64,000 nucleotides of DNA from Clostridium gasigenes (lineage in GTDB: Bacteria; Bacillota; Clostridia; Clostridiales; Clostridiaceae). Location: assembly GCF_900104115.1 (NCBI RefSeq), contig NZ_FNJM01000009.1, forward strand, positions 1 to 64,000, in the 5' to 3' direction. The notes below the pieces were generated by a model. The model was not told the DNA's origin, made no database searches, and saw only the letters and a list, made by a program, of their open reading frames with translations. The translations under genes and the position numbers were made by a program. Of this stretch, positions 53,628-62,935 are shown in pieces. How positions within the stretch are numbered: the first letter of the stretch is position 1; every line of letters starts with the position of its first letter.

Positions 53628-54947
53628 ATGAAAAGTTTAATAATATCATCAAATCGTAGTGGTGGTGGTAAAACTACTTTTACATTAGGATTAATGAAAG
53701 CTTTAAAAAATAGAGGATATGATATACAAGGATATAAAGTAGGACCGGATTATATAGATACAGGATTTCATAGTGAAGTAATAGGAAAATCATCAAGAAA
53801 TTTAGATTTACACCTTATGGGTGAAGATGGACTAAAAGCAAGTTTTTCAAGAGGAACTGGGGAACTTGGAATTATAGAAGGTGTAATGGGTTTATATGAT
53901 GGCATAGGAATTACAGAAGAGGGATCAACATATGAAGTTGCAAAGGTTTTAGATAATTCACCAATTATATTAGTAGTTACACCAAAAGGACAAAGTGTTA
54001 CATTATGCGCAGAAATTAATGGGTTAAAAGATTTTAGAAATGCAAATGTAGTTGGAGTGGTAATAAACTCAGTTTCAGAAAAATACTATAGTCTTTTAAA
54101 ATCAGCTATAGAGTTAAACTGTAATGTTAAAGTTTTTGGGTATGTACCAAAAGAAGAAAAAATAAGACTAGAAAGTAGACATCTAGGATTAGTTCAAAGT
54201 GTTGAAATAGATAATCTTTTAGAGAAAATAGAAATATGTGCAAATCTAATAGAAGAACATATAGATCTAGATTCTTTAATAGATAGTTTTAAGGACATGC
54301 CAGAATACGAAGATAAGTTCCATTTAAAAAATCAAGGATTAAAAATAGCAGTAGCTTATGATGAAGCTTTTAGATTTTATTATAAAGAGAATTTAGAATT
54401 ATTAGAAGAAATAGGAGAAATTATATATTTTAGTCCAATGCATGATAAGAAGCTTCCAGAAAATATAGATTTTTTATATTTAGGAGGGGGATATCCAGAG
54501 GTATTTAAAGAAAAGTTAGAAGCAAATATAGCTATGAGAGAAAGCATAAAATTAGCTTTAGATAACAATCTTAAATGTTATGCAGAATGTGGTGGATTAA
54601 TGTATCTTACTGAAAAAATAAATGGAAATGAAATGGTGGGTTTCTTTACTGGATATAGTGAAATGACAAAGGGACTAAAGCGGTTTGGATATGCCACTGT
54701 ATTAATGGAAAATGAAGAAACTAAGGAACAAATTAAAGTGAATTGTCATGAATTTCATAAGTCTGATGTTAAATTACTTGAAAGTACAAGTTATATTGTG
54801 GAAAAAAAGGCTTGGACTGGGGAAAACTTAACGTGGACCTGTGGATATAAAAAGAAAAATACTTTAGCAGGATATCCACATATACATTTTATAGGTAATT
54901 TAGAGTTTTTAAAAGTTTTAGTTGGCTATGATAGTTCTATAAAATAA
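53628..54947 (+). CDS. cbiA: cobyrinate a,c-diamide synthase
   Basis: CbiA (439 aa) uses ATP and glutamine to amidate the a and c carboxylates of cobyrinate. The N-terminal synthetase domain has IISSNRSGGGKTTFTLGLMKA and the C-terminal glutaminase domain has the Cys triad segment KCYAECGGLMYL and VNCHEFHKS. ATG 53628 follows AGAGAGGTGAA; a GTG at 53619 is less likely. It lies after a dispersed hairpin repeat. Confidence 0.95.
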   Translation: MKSLIISSNRSGGGKTTFTLGLMKALKNRGYDIQGYKVGPDYIDTGFHSEVIGKSSRNLDLHLMGEDGLKASFSRGTGELGIIEGVMGLYDGIGITEEGSTYEVAKVLDNSPIILVVTPKGQSVTLCAEINGLKDFRNANVVGVVINSVSEKYYSLLKSAIELNCNVKVFGYVPKEEKIRLESRHLGLVQSVEIDNLLEKIEICANLIEEHIDLDSLIDSFKDMPEYEDKFHLKNQGLKIAVAYDEAFRFYYKENLELLEEIGEIIYFSPMHDKKLPENIDFLYLGGGYPEVFKEKLEANIAMRESIKLALDNNLKCYAECGGLMYLTEKINGNEMVGFFTGYSEMTKGLKRFGYATVLMENEETKEQIKVNCHEFHKSDVKLLESTSYIVEKKAWTGENLTWTCGYKKKNTLAGYPHIHFIGNLEFLKVLVGYDSSIK

Positions 54948-55050
54948 AGAATGTTTGTTTTATAGAATCATGTTGAATATAAGGCATCATAAAAAATGCT
55001 AGTATCTAGAGTTAGATTGAGAATTTAAAATAGAAAGGAGTTTGAGTTTA

Positions 55051-55674
55051 ATGAAATATATTAAACAACCTATGGATATTGAAAAAAGAAGTTTTGAAAT
55101 AATTGGAGAAGAATTAGGAGAACATTCATTTACAGATGAAGAATTATTAGTTGTTAAAAGAGTTATACATACAACTGCTGATTTTGAATATAAAAATTTA
55201 ATTGAAATAAGCCCAGATGCGATAAAGACAGCAAAAGAAGTTTTGAAAAATGGGGCAATGATTTATACAGATACAAATATGGCACTTTCAGGAGTTAATA
55301 AAAGAGGTTTAAATCAAGTTAATGGCAAAATAATTTGTTATGTTAATTTAGAAGAGGTTCACATAGAAGCTAAGGAAAGAGAAATAACAAGATCAATGGC
55401 AGCGGTAGAAAAGGCTTGTAATGATAATGTTGATATATTTGTTTTTGGAAATGCACCAACAGCTTTATTTAGATTAAAAGAATTAATAAAAGAGGGCAAA
55501 GCAAATCCTAAATTAATAATAGCAGTACCAGTAGGATTTGTAGGAGCAAGTGAAAGCAAAGAAAATATGAGTGAATTAAATATACCATATATAACAGTAA
55601 ATGGACGAAAAGGTGGAAGTGGAGTAGCAGCAGCTATTGTAAATGCTCTTATTTATATGGTCACAGATAGATAA
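55051..55674 (+). CDS. cbiC: cobalt-precorrin-8 methylmutase
   Basis: CbiC (207 aa) moves the C11 methyl group to C12 to give cobyrinate. It has the family segment RVIHTTADFEY, which includes the catalytic His, and FGNAPTALFRL and PVGFVGASESK. ATG 55051 follows AAAGGAG with a 10-nt gap. It precedes cbiD by a short stretch that holds an ENITPQG palindrome copy. Confidence 0.93.
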   Translation: MKYIKQPMDIEKRSFEIIGEELGEHSFTDEELLVVKRVIHTTADFEYKNLIEISPDAIKTAKEVLKNGAMIYTDTNMALSGVNKRGLNQVNGKIICYVNLEEVHIEAKEREITRSMAAVEKACNDNVDIFVFGNAPTALFRLKELIKEGKANPKLIIAVPVGFVGASESKENMSELNIPYITVNGRKGGSGVAAAIVNALIYMVTDR

Positions 55675-55687
55675 ATTGGAAATGAAA

Positions 55688-55714
55688 ATGGAAGAAATTA
55701 CACCCCAGGGGTGA
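55688..55714 (+). repeat. ATG-bearing palindrome repeat (ENITPQG type), copy 2
   Basis: ATGGAAGAAATTACACCCC is followed by AGGGGTGAAA, nearly the palindrome found after luxS. It reads as a mini-ORF MEEITPQG and a stop, with no ribosome binding site of its own. It overlaps the leader of cbiD. Confidence 0.6.
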
Positions 55715-55729
55715 AAAGAGGTGGATAAA

Positions 55730-56848
55730 ATGGAGAACATTACACCGGGTGGGTGCAACTTAGATTTATATGTAGAAACTGGTGGTAAAAGATTAAGATG
55801 TGGATACACTACTGGTTCATCTGCAACAGCAGCAGCCAAAGCTGCTACATCAATGTTATTTAATAATGTTGAAATAAGAGAAGTTACTATAAATACACCT
55901 AAAGGAATAGATATTTCACTTAATATAACTTCAATAGTAAAAAAAGAAGGGTATGTTGAGTGTTGTGTTATTAAAGATGGTGGAGACGATATAGATGCAA
56001 CTACAGGAATTGAGATATGGGCTAGGGCAGAAAAAATTAAGAATGGATTTATCCTTGAAGGTGGAGAAGGTGTTGGCAAAGTTACTTGTGATGGGCTATT
56101 CGTTAATAAAGGTGAAGCTGCTATAAACCCAGTTCCAAGACAAATGATAGAAAGAGAAGTTACATCAGTTCTACAAAATGATGAAGGTGTTAAAATAACT
56201 ATTTTTGTTCCAGAGGGAAAGGAAGTAGCTAAAAAAACATTTAATCCAAGACTTGGAATAATTGATGGGATTTCAATACTTGGTACTACAGGAATTGTAT
56301 ATCCAATGTCAGAAGATGCCCTTAAAGCATCTATTAAATTAGAAATTAATCAAAGATCTCTAAATAGTAAGCACTTAGTATTAACTTTTGGAAATATGGG
56401 AGAAAGATATTCAAAAGAGTTAGGACTTAATAAAAGTGATGAAAATAATATAGTTATTATTTCAAATTATGTAGGATTTGCCTTAGAGTGCTGTGTAATA
56501 TCAAAGGTTGAATCTATTACTTTAGTAGGACATATAGGTAAAATGAGCAAAATTGCATATGGATGTTTTAATACACATAGTAGATTATCAGATATAAGAT
56601 TGGAAGTTATAGCATTAGAACTAGCATTACTTGGTCATCCAATAGAACTAGTTAATAAAGTTTTAAAAGAAAAGACTAGTGAAGGGGCGGTTAAGCTTTT
56701 AGGCGAAGGCTATGAACAATTATATAAAAATATAGGTAAAAAAATTAAAGACAGATTAGAGTTATATACCTATGGTGAAATTAAATCTAATGTTGTAATG
56801 TATTATGGTTCTTCCAACGGAACTACTTTATGGAACTCATATAAGTAG
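55730..56848 (+). CDS. cbiD: cobalt-precorrin-5B C1-methyltransferase
   Basis: CbiD (372 aa) methylates C1 in the anaerobic pathway. It has the early family motif [26 protein letters not shown]-type [19 protein letters not shown], and [20 protein letters not shown] 55730 follows AGAGG by 9 nt; an upstream GTG at 55721 is possible. The first ten residues ([11 protein letters not shown]) are unlike other CbiD starts and match the peptide of the palindrome repeat at 16447, so the repeat may have supplied this start. Confidence 0.93.
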   Translation: MENITPGGCNLDLYVETGGKRLRCGYTTGSSATAAAKAATSMLFNNVEIREVTINTPKGIDISLNITSIVKKEGYVECCVIKDGGDDIDATTGIEIWARAEKIKNGFILEGGEGVGKVTCDGLFVNKGEAAINPVPRQMIEREVTSVLQNDEGVKITIFVPEGKEVAKKTFNPRLGIIDGISILGTTGIVYPMSEDALKASIKLEINQRSLNSKHLVLTFGNMGERYSKELGLNKSDENNIVIISNYVGFALECCVISKVESITLVGHIGKMSKIAYGCFNTHSRLSDIRLEVIALELALLGHPIELVNKVLKEKTSEGAVKLLGEGYEQLYKNIGKKIKDRLELYTYGEIKSNVVMYYGSSNGTTLWNSYK

Positions 56849-56928
56849 TAAGAAAGTGAGTAGGGAATGATAAGCTATGAACGCTGTAAGTAACAATAGA
56901 TATAAAAGCTAAGGAGGTGAGTGAAAAA

Positions 56929-57534
56929 ATGTTATATATAGTAGGAATAGGACCGGGGAATAAAGAGTATATATTGCCAAAAGCAGTAAGTGTATTAAAT
57001 AAATGCAATATTATTTTAGGATTTTCTAGAGCTATTGAATCAATAGATTATATAGAAAGCGAAAAAATAATAATAAATTCATTAGAAAAGATACTTAATG
57101 CTTCAAATGAATATAAACAAGAGGATGTTGCAATCGTTGCCTCAGGAGATCCTACTTTTTATGGAATAACTAACTACTTTAAAAAAAATTATATAGGTGA
57201 TATAAAAGTAATACCAGGAATAAGTTCATTTCAATATTTAACATGTAAACTTAATATGGCTTGGAACAATGCTTTCTTAGGAAGTCTTCATGGTAGGGAA
57301 GAAGATTTTATAGAAAATGTGAGAAGGTATAAAATATCAATTTGGTTAACTGATAAAAAAAATAACCCAGCAAAATTAAGTGGTATTCTTATAAAAGAAT
57401 CAATAGATTGTAATGTTATTGTTGGGGAAAACTTGTCTTATGAAAATGAGGTTATAACACAAGGATCACCAAAGGATTATATAGGTAATGAATATAGTGA
57501 TTTAAGTATTTTAATAGTAGAAAATTTAAATTAA
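56929..57534 (+). CDS. cbiE: cobalt-precorrin-7 C5-methyltransferase
   Basis: CbiE (201 aa) is a tetrapyrrole methylase with YIVGIGPGNKEYILPKAV, ASGDPTFYGI and PGISSFQYL, and it methylates C5. ATG 56929 is chosen because AAGGAGGTGA precedes it; a GTG at 56917 lies within that site. It is separate from CbiT here, whereas many bacteria fuse them as CobL. Confidence 0.9.
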   Translation: MLYIVGIGPGNKEYILPKAVSVLNKCNIILGFSRAIESIDYIESEKIIINSLEKILNASNEYKQEDVAIVASGDPTFYGITNYFKKNYIGDIKVIPGISSFQYLTCKLNMAWNNAFLGSLHGREEDFIENVRRYKISIWLTDKKNNPAKLSGILIKESIDCNVIVGENLSYENEVITQGSPKDYIGNEYSDLSILIVENLN

Positions 57535-57575
57535 AGCATTGATGAGTATTGATAGTTATTTATTTAGAGATGCCT
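57534..57575 (+). repeat. dispersed hairpin repeat, internally deleted copy
   Basis: AAAGCATTGATGAG...ATAGTTATTTATTTAGAGATGCC joins a GCAT left end directly to the right arm of the family, overlapping the cbiE stop. It lies between cbiE and cbiT. Confidence 0.5.
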
Positions 57576-57593
57576 AAAAGGGAAGGGGAAGAA

Positions 57594-58184
57594 ATGGTTT
57601 TTATAAATGATGAAGAGTTCATAAGAGGAACGTGTCCTATGACAAAAAAGGATATTAGAATTCTTACTATTTCAAAGTTGAATTTAGAGGAAACATCTAA
57701 TGTTTTAGATATTGGCAGTGGAACTGGAAGTGTTACTGTTCAATGTGCAAAAATAGCAAATAAGGGTATGGTATATGCAGTTGAAAAAGATGATGAAGCT
57801 TTTAACGTAACAAATAGTAATGTAGAAAAATTTGAATGTAATAACGTAAAAGTCTCAAAATGTGAAGCAAAAAAATATTTAGAAAATTTATTACAAGAAA
57901 GTGAAAATAAAGCAACATTTGATTCAATATTCATTGGAGGAAGTGGTGGAAACTTAGAAGAGTTGATTTTTTTAAGTGATAAATTATTAAAGACTAAAGG
58001 TACACTTGTAATGAATTTTATAACTTTAGATAATGCATATAAGGGAATAGAATTTATTAAGACTCTTAATTACAGTGTGGATATATCTTTAGTAAACATT
58101 AGCAATAATAGAGGCGAAACTTATATGATGATAGCAAAAAATCCGATCTTTATAATCGAATGTAGAAGGAAAGAGGTAAAATAA
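57594..58184 (+). CDS. cbiT: cobalt-precorrin-6B C15-methyltransferase (decarboxylating)
   Basis: CbiT (196 aa) has a class I SAM methyltransferase fold with NVLDIGSGTGSVTVQCA and IFIGGSGGNLEE, and it methylates C15 with loss of the ring C acetate carboxyl. ATG 57594 follows GGAAGGGGAAG; a frame from 57549 has no site. Its stop codon overlaps the cbiL start by one base. Confidence 0.92.
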   Translation: MVFINDEEFIRGTCPMTKKDIRILTISKLNLEETSNVLDIGSGTGSVTVQCAKIANKGMVYAVEKDDEAFNVTNSNVEKFECNNVKVSKCEAKKYLENLLQESENKATFDSIFIGGSGGNLEELIFLSDKLLKTKGTLVMNFITLDNAYKGIEFIKTLNYSVDISLVNISNNRGETYMMIAKNPIFIIECRRKEVK

Positions 58185-58849
58185 TGGCAATTTTATATGG
58201 TATAGGCGTAGGGCCTGGAGATCCAGAACTTTTAACAATAAAGGCAGTAAGAACAATAGAAAAATGTGATGTAATTGTAGCACCAGCTGCAGCAGATGGA
58301 GGAATCAGCATAGCCCTTGAAACAGCAAAAGAATATATAAAAGAAGGAACTGAAGTAATTACTAAACATTTCCCAATGGGTGGAAGTGAAAGAATGCAAA
58401 AGGTAGGAGAAATATATACATTAATAGAATCAAAATTAAAAGAAGGTAAAAATGTAGTGTTTCTAACAATAGGAGATCCATACGTGTATAGTACATATAT
58501 TCATTTATTAACATACATAGAGGATCATGGATTTAATGTGCAAACAGTTCCAGGAATAACATCATTTTGTGCTGCAGCTAGTATTGTAAATAGGACATTA
58601 GTTGTAGGAGATGAGCCTTTATTAATTATTCCAGGATCAAGAGTGGAAGATATAAAAGATGAGAAGTATGTAGTAATAATGAAAATGTATAAGCATGAAG
58701 AGAATATTATAAGAGTTTTAGAAGAAAAAGGTTTTGATTATGTTTATGTAAGTAGAGCTGGAAGAGAAGGCCAAAATATATTAAAAGATAAAGAAAAAAT
58801 ATTGCAAGAAAGAGACTATATGTCCCTAATACTTGCGAGTAAGGAATAG
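58184..58849 (+). CDS. cbiL: cobalt-precorrin-2 C20-methyltransferase
   Basis: CbiL (221 aa) is a tetrapyrrole methylase that methylates C20 first. It has YGIGVGPGDPELLTIKAVR, KHFPMGGSE, TIGDPYVYSTYIHLLTYI and TVPGITSFCAAASIVN. It overlaps cbiT by one base (TAATG) and is followed by cbiF. Confidence 0.93.
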   Translation: MAILYGIGVGPGDPELLTIKAVRTIEKCDVIVAPAAADGGISIALETAKEYIKEGTEVITKHFPMGGSERMQKVGEIYTLIESKLKEGKNVVFLTIGDPYVYSTYIHLLTYIEDHGFNVQTVPGITSFCAAASIVNRTLVVGDEPLLIIPGSRVEDIKDEKYVVIMKMYKHEENIIRVLEEKGFDYVYVSRAGREGQNILKDKEKILQERDYMSLILASKE

Positions 58850-58857
58850 GTGAAGAG

Positions 58858-59610
58858 ATGGTTTATTTTGTAGGAGCAGGCCCAGGTAGTGCAGATTTAA
58901 TAACAATAAGAGGTAGAGATGTAATTACTAAAGCAGATGTAGTTATATATGCAGGTTCTTTAGTTTCAAAAGAGCATTTAACTTTTTGCAAAGAAGGTGC
59001 AGAAATTCATAATTCAGCTAGCATGACATTAGAAAATGTAATTGAAGTAATGAAAAAAGCTAGTGATGAAAATAAGATTATAGTGAGATTACATACAGGA
59101 GATCCATCAATATATGGAGCAATAAAAGAACAAATGGATGAACTTGATAAATTTAATATTAATTATGAAGTTGTTCCAGGTGTAAGTTCATTTACAGCAG
59201 CTGCCGCTGCAATAAAAAAAGAATTTACCCTTCCATCAGTAACACAAACGGTAATACTTACAAGAGTTGAAGGTAGAACTCCAGTACCAGAAGGTGAAAA
59301 TTTAGAAAAGCTAGCTTCAATAGGTGCATCAATGGCAATATTTTTATCTATATCAATGATGGAAAAAGTTGTTGCAAATCTTAGAAATGGATATAAAAGA
59401 AATGTACCTATAGCAGTTGTAGAAAGAGCAACCTGGGAAGATGAAAGAGTTATTTTTGGAACTTTAGATGATATAACTGAAAAAGTTAAAATTGCAGGAA
59501 TTAAAAAATGTGCTCAAATATTAGTAGGAGATTTTATAGATTGTGAATATGAAAAAAGCCTTTTATATGATAAGAGCTTTACGCATATGTACAGAAATGC
59601 TGAGGATTAA
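58858..59610 (+). CDS. cbiF: cobalt-precorrin-4 C11-methyltransferase
   Basis: CbiF (250 aa) methylates C11. Family marks are VYFVGAGPGSADLITIRGRD, IYAGSLVSKEHL, RLHTGDPSIYGA and VPGVSSFTAAAAAI. AGGTGAAGAG precedes the ATG, and it starts 8 nt after cbiL. Confidence 0.95.
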   Translation: MVYFVGAGPGSADLITIRGRDVITKADVVIYAGSLVSKEHLTFCKEGAEIHNSASMTLENVIEVMKKASDENKIIVRLHTGDPSIYGAIKEQMDELDKFNINYEVVPGVSSFTAAAAAIKKEFTLPSVTQTVILTRVEGRTPVPEGENLEKLASIGASMAIFLSISMMEKVVANLRNGYKRNVPIAVVERATWEDERVIFGTLDDITEKVKIAGIKKCAQILVGDFIDCEYEKSLLYDKSFTHMYRNAED

Positions 59611-59612
59611 TT

Positions 59613-60593
59613 ATGATAGGAATAATTAGCGTAACAGAAAAAGGTGATGTCTTAGCAAGAAAATTAGCAAAATCATTAAATGGAACACTATATTTAAAAA
59701 CAGAAATAGAAGATTTCAAATTATCCAAATTAACTGAAGAGGCTATGCAAATACATAAAGGTGTTATCTTTATAAGTTCTACAGGAATAGCAGTTAGAGC
59801 TATTGCTCCTTATTTAAAAGGTAAGGATAAAGACCCTGGTGTAGTAGTTGTTGATGTTTCAAATAATTATACAATAAGTTTAATATCAGGGCATATAGGT
59901 GGGGCTAATGATTTAGCAATAAATGTTTCAGAAATATTAAATAATACACCAATAATAACTACTGCTACTGATAATTTAGGTGTTGTGGCTCCAGATGTTA
60001 TAGCAGTAAAAAATTCCTTGGTTATAGAAGATTTAAAAAAAGCAAAAACAATAGCGAGCTTGTTAGTTAAAGGAGAAATTATAGGGTTTAAAGATGATAA
60101 AAACTTGATAAATACTCCAAGTGGATATAATGAAATAAAAAACTTAGAAGAAAACTCAGTATGGGTTACTAATAAAATATCAGCAAATAATAATTTAGAT
60201 GATAAAAAAATATTAAGGTTAATAAGAAAAGACATAGTTTTAGGTATAGGATGTAGACGCGGAATTGAAAGCGAAAGATTAGAGGATTTTGTTATAAAAA
60301 CTTTATATGATAATAATATTGATCCTAAAGCTGTACTTAAAATAGGGTCAATAGAAATAAAAAAAGATGAAAAAGCAATTAATGATTTGAAAAACAAATT
60401 AGAATGTCCATTTGAAACATTTACTAAAAATGAGATATTAAAAATTCATAACAAATTTGAAGGCAGTGATTTTGTTGAAAAAACTTTAGGGGTAAGAGCA
60501 GTATGCGAACCTTCAGTGGAACTTATGGGTGGAAATATAATAATATCTAAAATAAAATTCAATGGAATGACTTTATCAATAGGTCAAGTTTAA
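59613..60593 (+). CDS. cbiG: cobalt-precorrin-5A hydrolase
   Basis: CbiG (326 aa) opens the delta-lactone of cobalt-precorrin-5A and releases acetaldehyde. The N-terminal domain has IISVTEKGDVLARKLAKSL, FISSTGIAVRAIAPYLKGKD and GGANDLA; the C-terminal domain has VLGIGCRRGIESERLEDF. It begins 2 nt after cbiF. Confidence 0.92.
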   Translation: MIGIISVTEKGDVLARKLAKSLNGTLYLKTEIEDFKLSKLTEEAMQIHKGVIFISSTGIAVRAIAPYLKGKDKDPGVVVVDVSNNYTISLISGHIGGANDLAINVSEILNNTPIITTATDNLGVVAPDVIAVKNSLVIEDLKKAKTIASLLVKGEIIGFKDDKNLINTPSGYNEIKNLEENSVWVTNKISANNNLDDKKILRLIRKDIVLGIGCRRGIESERLEDFVIKTLYDNNIDPKAVLKIGSIEIKKDEKAINDLKNKLECPFETFTKNEILKIHNKFEGSDFVEKTLGVRAVCEPSVELMGGNIIISKIKFNGMTLSIGQV

Positions 60594-60623
60594 GTAATAT
60601 TTAAAAAAACAGGAGGGATTTAC

Positions 60624-61355
60624 ATGGGAAAATTATATGTAATAGGAATTGGCCCAGGAGGGCTTGATCATATAACATTAAAAGCAGCAAAAGCTATAGA
60701 AGAAAGTGATATTGTAGTTGGGTACACAAAGTATTTAGAAATGATAAAACCATTAATAGAAAATAAAGAGGTATATTCAACAGGAATGAGAGGCGAAGAA
60801 AAAAGATGTGAAGAGGCGCTAAGGCTGTCAGTAGATAAAACAGTAGCTTTAGTAAGCACTGGTGATTCTGGAATATACGGTATGGCTGGGCTAATTTTAG
60901 AAATGAAAAAAGATGAAAATGTTGAAATTATTCCAGGTATAACAGCTTCAAGTGCAGCAGGCGCAGTAGTAGGGGCTCCACTTATGCACGATAACTGTAA
61001 TATAAGCTTAAGTGACTTAATGACACCATATGAAGAAATAAAAAAAAGAGTATCATTAGCTGCAGAAGGGGATTTTGTAATATCTTTATATAATCCTAAA
61101 AGCAAAGGAAGACCTGGTTATTTAAGAGAATGTATAAATCTTATAAAAGAGCATAGAGGGAATAATACGCCAATAGCAGTAGTTAGAAATGCTCTAAGAG
61201 ATGATCAGAGCTATGCACTATGTACTTTAGAAAATTTTAATGATGAAATAGTAGATATGTTCTCAATTGTTATAATTGGTAACTCTAAGAGCTATATAAA
61301 AAATGGGGTATTTATAACACCTAGAGGATATAAGTTAAATAGGGAAGAAGCTTAA
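60624..61355 (+). CDS. cbiH: cobalt-precorrin-3B C17-methyltransferase
   Basis: CbiH (243 aa) methylates C17 and promotes ring contraction. It has YVIGIGPGGLDHITLKAAKA, VALVSTGDSGIYGMAGLI, IPGITASSAAGAVVGAPL and SLYNPKSKGRPGYL, typical of the family. AGGAGGG precedes the ATG. Its stop overlaps the cbiJ start. Confidence 0.94.
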   Translation: MGKLYVIGIGPGGLDHITLKAAKAIEESDIVVGYTKYLEMIKPLIENKEVYSTGMRGEEKRCEEALRLSVDKTVALVSTGDSGIYGMAGLILEMKKDENVEIIPGITASSAAGAVVGAPLMHDNCNISLSDLMTPYEEIKKRVSLAAEGDFVISLYNPKSKGRPGYLRECINLIKEHRGNNTPIAVVRNALRDDQSYALCTLENFNDEIVDMFSIVIIGNSKSYIKNGVFITPRGYKLNREEA

Positions 61356-62134
61356 TGATAGGATTTATACTTGGAACATCTGAGGGGAAAAAGTTTTTAT
61401 CATTAATAAATGAATATACTGAAGATATTATAGTGTCTACAGCTACTGAATATGGTGGGGAACTTTTAAGTGATTATAAAGTAAAGCATATAAATACTAA
61501 ACCTTTAGATAAAGATGGATTAAATAAATTAATTAAAGATTTTAATATAAAGGTTTTAGTAGATGCATCTCATCCTTATGCAGAAATTGTAAGCAAAAAT
61601 GCTATGGAAAGTTGCAAGGAATCTAATATAGAGTATATAAGATATGAACGGTTAGGTGTTCTTAGTAAAGAAAATAGCAAAAATATTATAAGGGTGAAAA
61701 GTTACGAAGAACTAGAAACTGTTATTAATAATATCCCGGGAAATATATTGAATACTACAGGTAGCAAAAATATAGGGAAAATATTAAGACTTAATATAGA
61801 AAATAGGGTTATTCATAGAATTCTACCATCTTGGCAAATTCTCAAAGAAGTATTAGAACTTGGAGTTGAAGTTTCAGATGTTGTAGCAATTAAAGGACCA
61901 ATAGGGTATGAGTTAAATAAAGGATTTATATATCAAGATAATATTAAAGCAATTATAACTAAAGATAGTGGTGTTCAAGGTGGAGTTTTAGAAAAACTTA
62001 AAGCTACAACTGATACTAATATCAAATTAATAGTTATAGAGAAAACTAGAATAGAATATGGGCAAGTATTTAACAAAGAGGAAGAGATAGTTAATTATTT
62101 AAAAATAAAGTATAAGGCACTTTTAAAAAAATAA
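61355..62134 (+). CDS. cbiJ: cobalt-precorrin-6A reductase
   Basis: CbiJ (259 aa) reduces cobalt-precorrin-6A with NAD(P)H. It has GFILGTSEGKKFLSLI, DASHPYAEIVSKNAM, ILNTTGSKNIGK and KDSGVQGGVLEKL, the usual CobK/CbiJ series. It overlaps cbiH by one base and is followed by a terminator, which separates it from the cobalt transporter genes. Confidence 0.92.
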   Translation: MIGFILGTSEGKKFLSLINEYTEDIIVSTATEYGGELLSDYKVKHINTKPLDKDGLNKLIKDFNIKVLVDASHPYAEIVSKNAMESCKESNIEYIRYERLGVLSKENSKNIIRVKSYEELETVINNIPGNILNTTGSKNIGKILRLNIENRVIHRILPSWQILKEVLELGVEVSDVVAIKGPIGYELNKGFIYQDNIKAIITKDSGVQGGVLEKLKATTDTNIKLIVIEKTRIEYGQVFNKEEEIVNYLKIKYKALLKK

Positions 62135-62164
62135 TAGACTAATTTATGAGTCTATTATTTTTTC
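62130..62164 (+). terminator. intercistronic terminator between cbiJ and cbiM
   Basis: AATAATAGACT (62130-62140) pairs with AGTCTATTATT (62149-62159) and is followed by six T. Partial read-through would give less transporter than pathway enzyme. Confidence 0.75.
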
Positions 62165-62203
62165 AAGTTCCTAAAATAAAAAAATACTAAGGGGGATAAA
62201 TTC

Positions 62204-62935
62204 ATGAAAGATAAAAAAATATTATATTTAGGGTTTATTTTAGCATTAAGCTTTAGTATTCCATTTAACGCCAGTGCAATGCATATAGCAGAGGGGTACT
62301 TATCTTTAAATTGGTGTGTTTTCTACTTTATACTATCAGCACCATTTATATATTTAAGCGTTATAGCTATAAGAAAAGTTGTTAAAAAGAACAGCGAACT
62401 TAAAATGCTTTTAGGTTTAATTGGAGCTTATGTATTTATGTTGTCAGCATTAAAGCTACCATCTGTTACAGGAAGTTCTTCACATCCAACAGGAACAGGC
62501 CTTGGAGCTATAGTATTTGGACCTATAGTGATGGTAGTAATATCTTTAGTAGTATTACTATTCCAAGCATTATTACTTGCACATGGGGGGATAACAACTT
62601 TAGGAGCAAATGTAGTATCAATGGGAATAGTAGGACCTTTTGTTGCCTATGGAATTTTTAGATTATTTAAAAATAAAAACAAAACACTAGCGGTGTTTTT
62701 AGCAGCAACCCTTGGAGATTTAGCAACATATGTAGTAACATCAGGACAATTAGCACTAGCATACCCATCAGGTGATGGTGGAGTTTTAACTTCATTTATT
62801 AAGTTTGCAGGTATATTTGCAATTACTCAAATACCACTTGCAATAGTTGAAGGGCTTGTATCAGTTATGATATATGAGTTTATAATGAAGCATTGTAAAA
62901 GTGAATTAGTAGATTTAGAGGAGGCTTTAATTTAA
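62204..62935 (+). CDS. cbiM: cobalt ECF transporter substrate-binding membrane protein
   Basis: CbiM (243 aa) binds Co2+ and forms the S component of the cobalt ECF importer. After a signal-like helix ending NASA, the mature N-terminus MHIAEGYLS supplies the Met-His cobalt ligands. About six helices follow, with KLPSVTGSSSHPTGTGLGAI and HGGITTLGANVVSMGIVGP as family marks. GGGGGAT precedes the ATG. Confidence 0.94.
   Translation: MKDKKILYLGFILALSFSIPFNASAMHIAEGYLSLNWCVFYFILSAPFIYLSVIAIRKVVKKNSELKMLLGLIGAYVFMLSALKLPSVTGSSSHPTGTGLGAIVFGPIVMVVISLVVLLFQALLLAHGGITTLGANVVSMGIVGPFVAYGIFRLFKNKNKTLAVFLAATLGDLATYVVTSGQLALAYPSGDGGVLTSFIKFAGIFAITQIPLAIVEGLVSVMIYEFIMKHCKSELVDLEEALI

Noticed and set aside
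55576-56079. 167-codon open frame on the minus strand spanning cbiC and cbiD
   Set aside because: It crosses two well identified + strand genes and has antisense-type composition.
59867-60397. 176-codon open frame on the minus strand
   Set aside because: It is antisense to cbiG and lacks a binding site or any recognisable domain.
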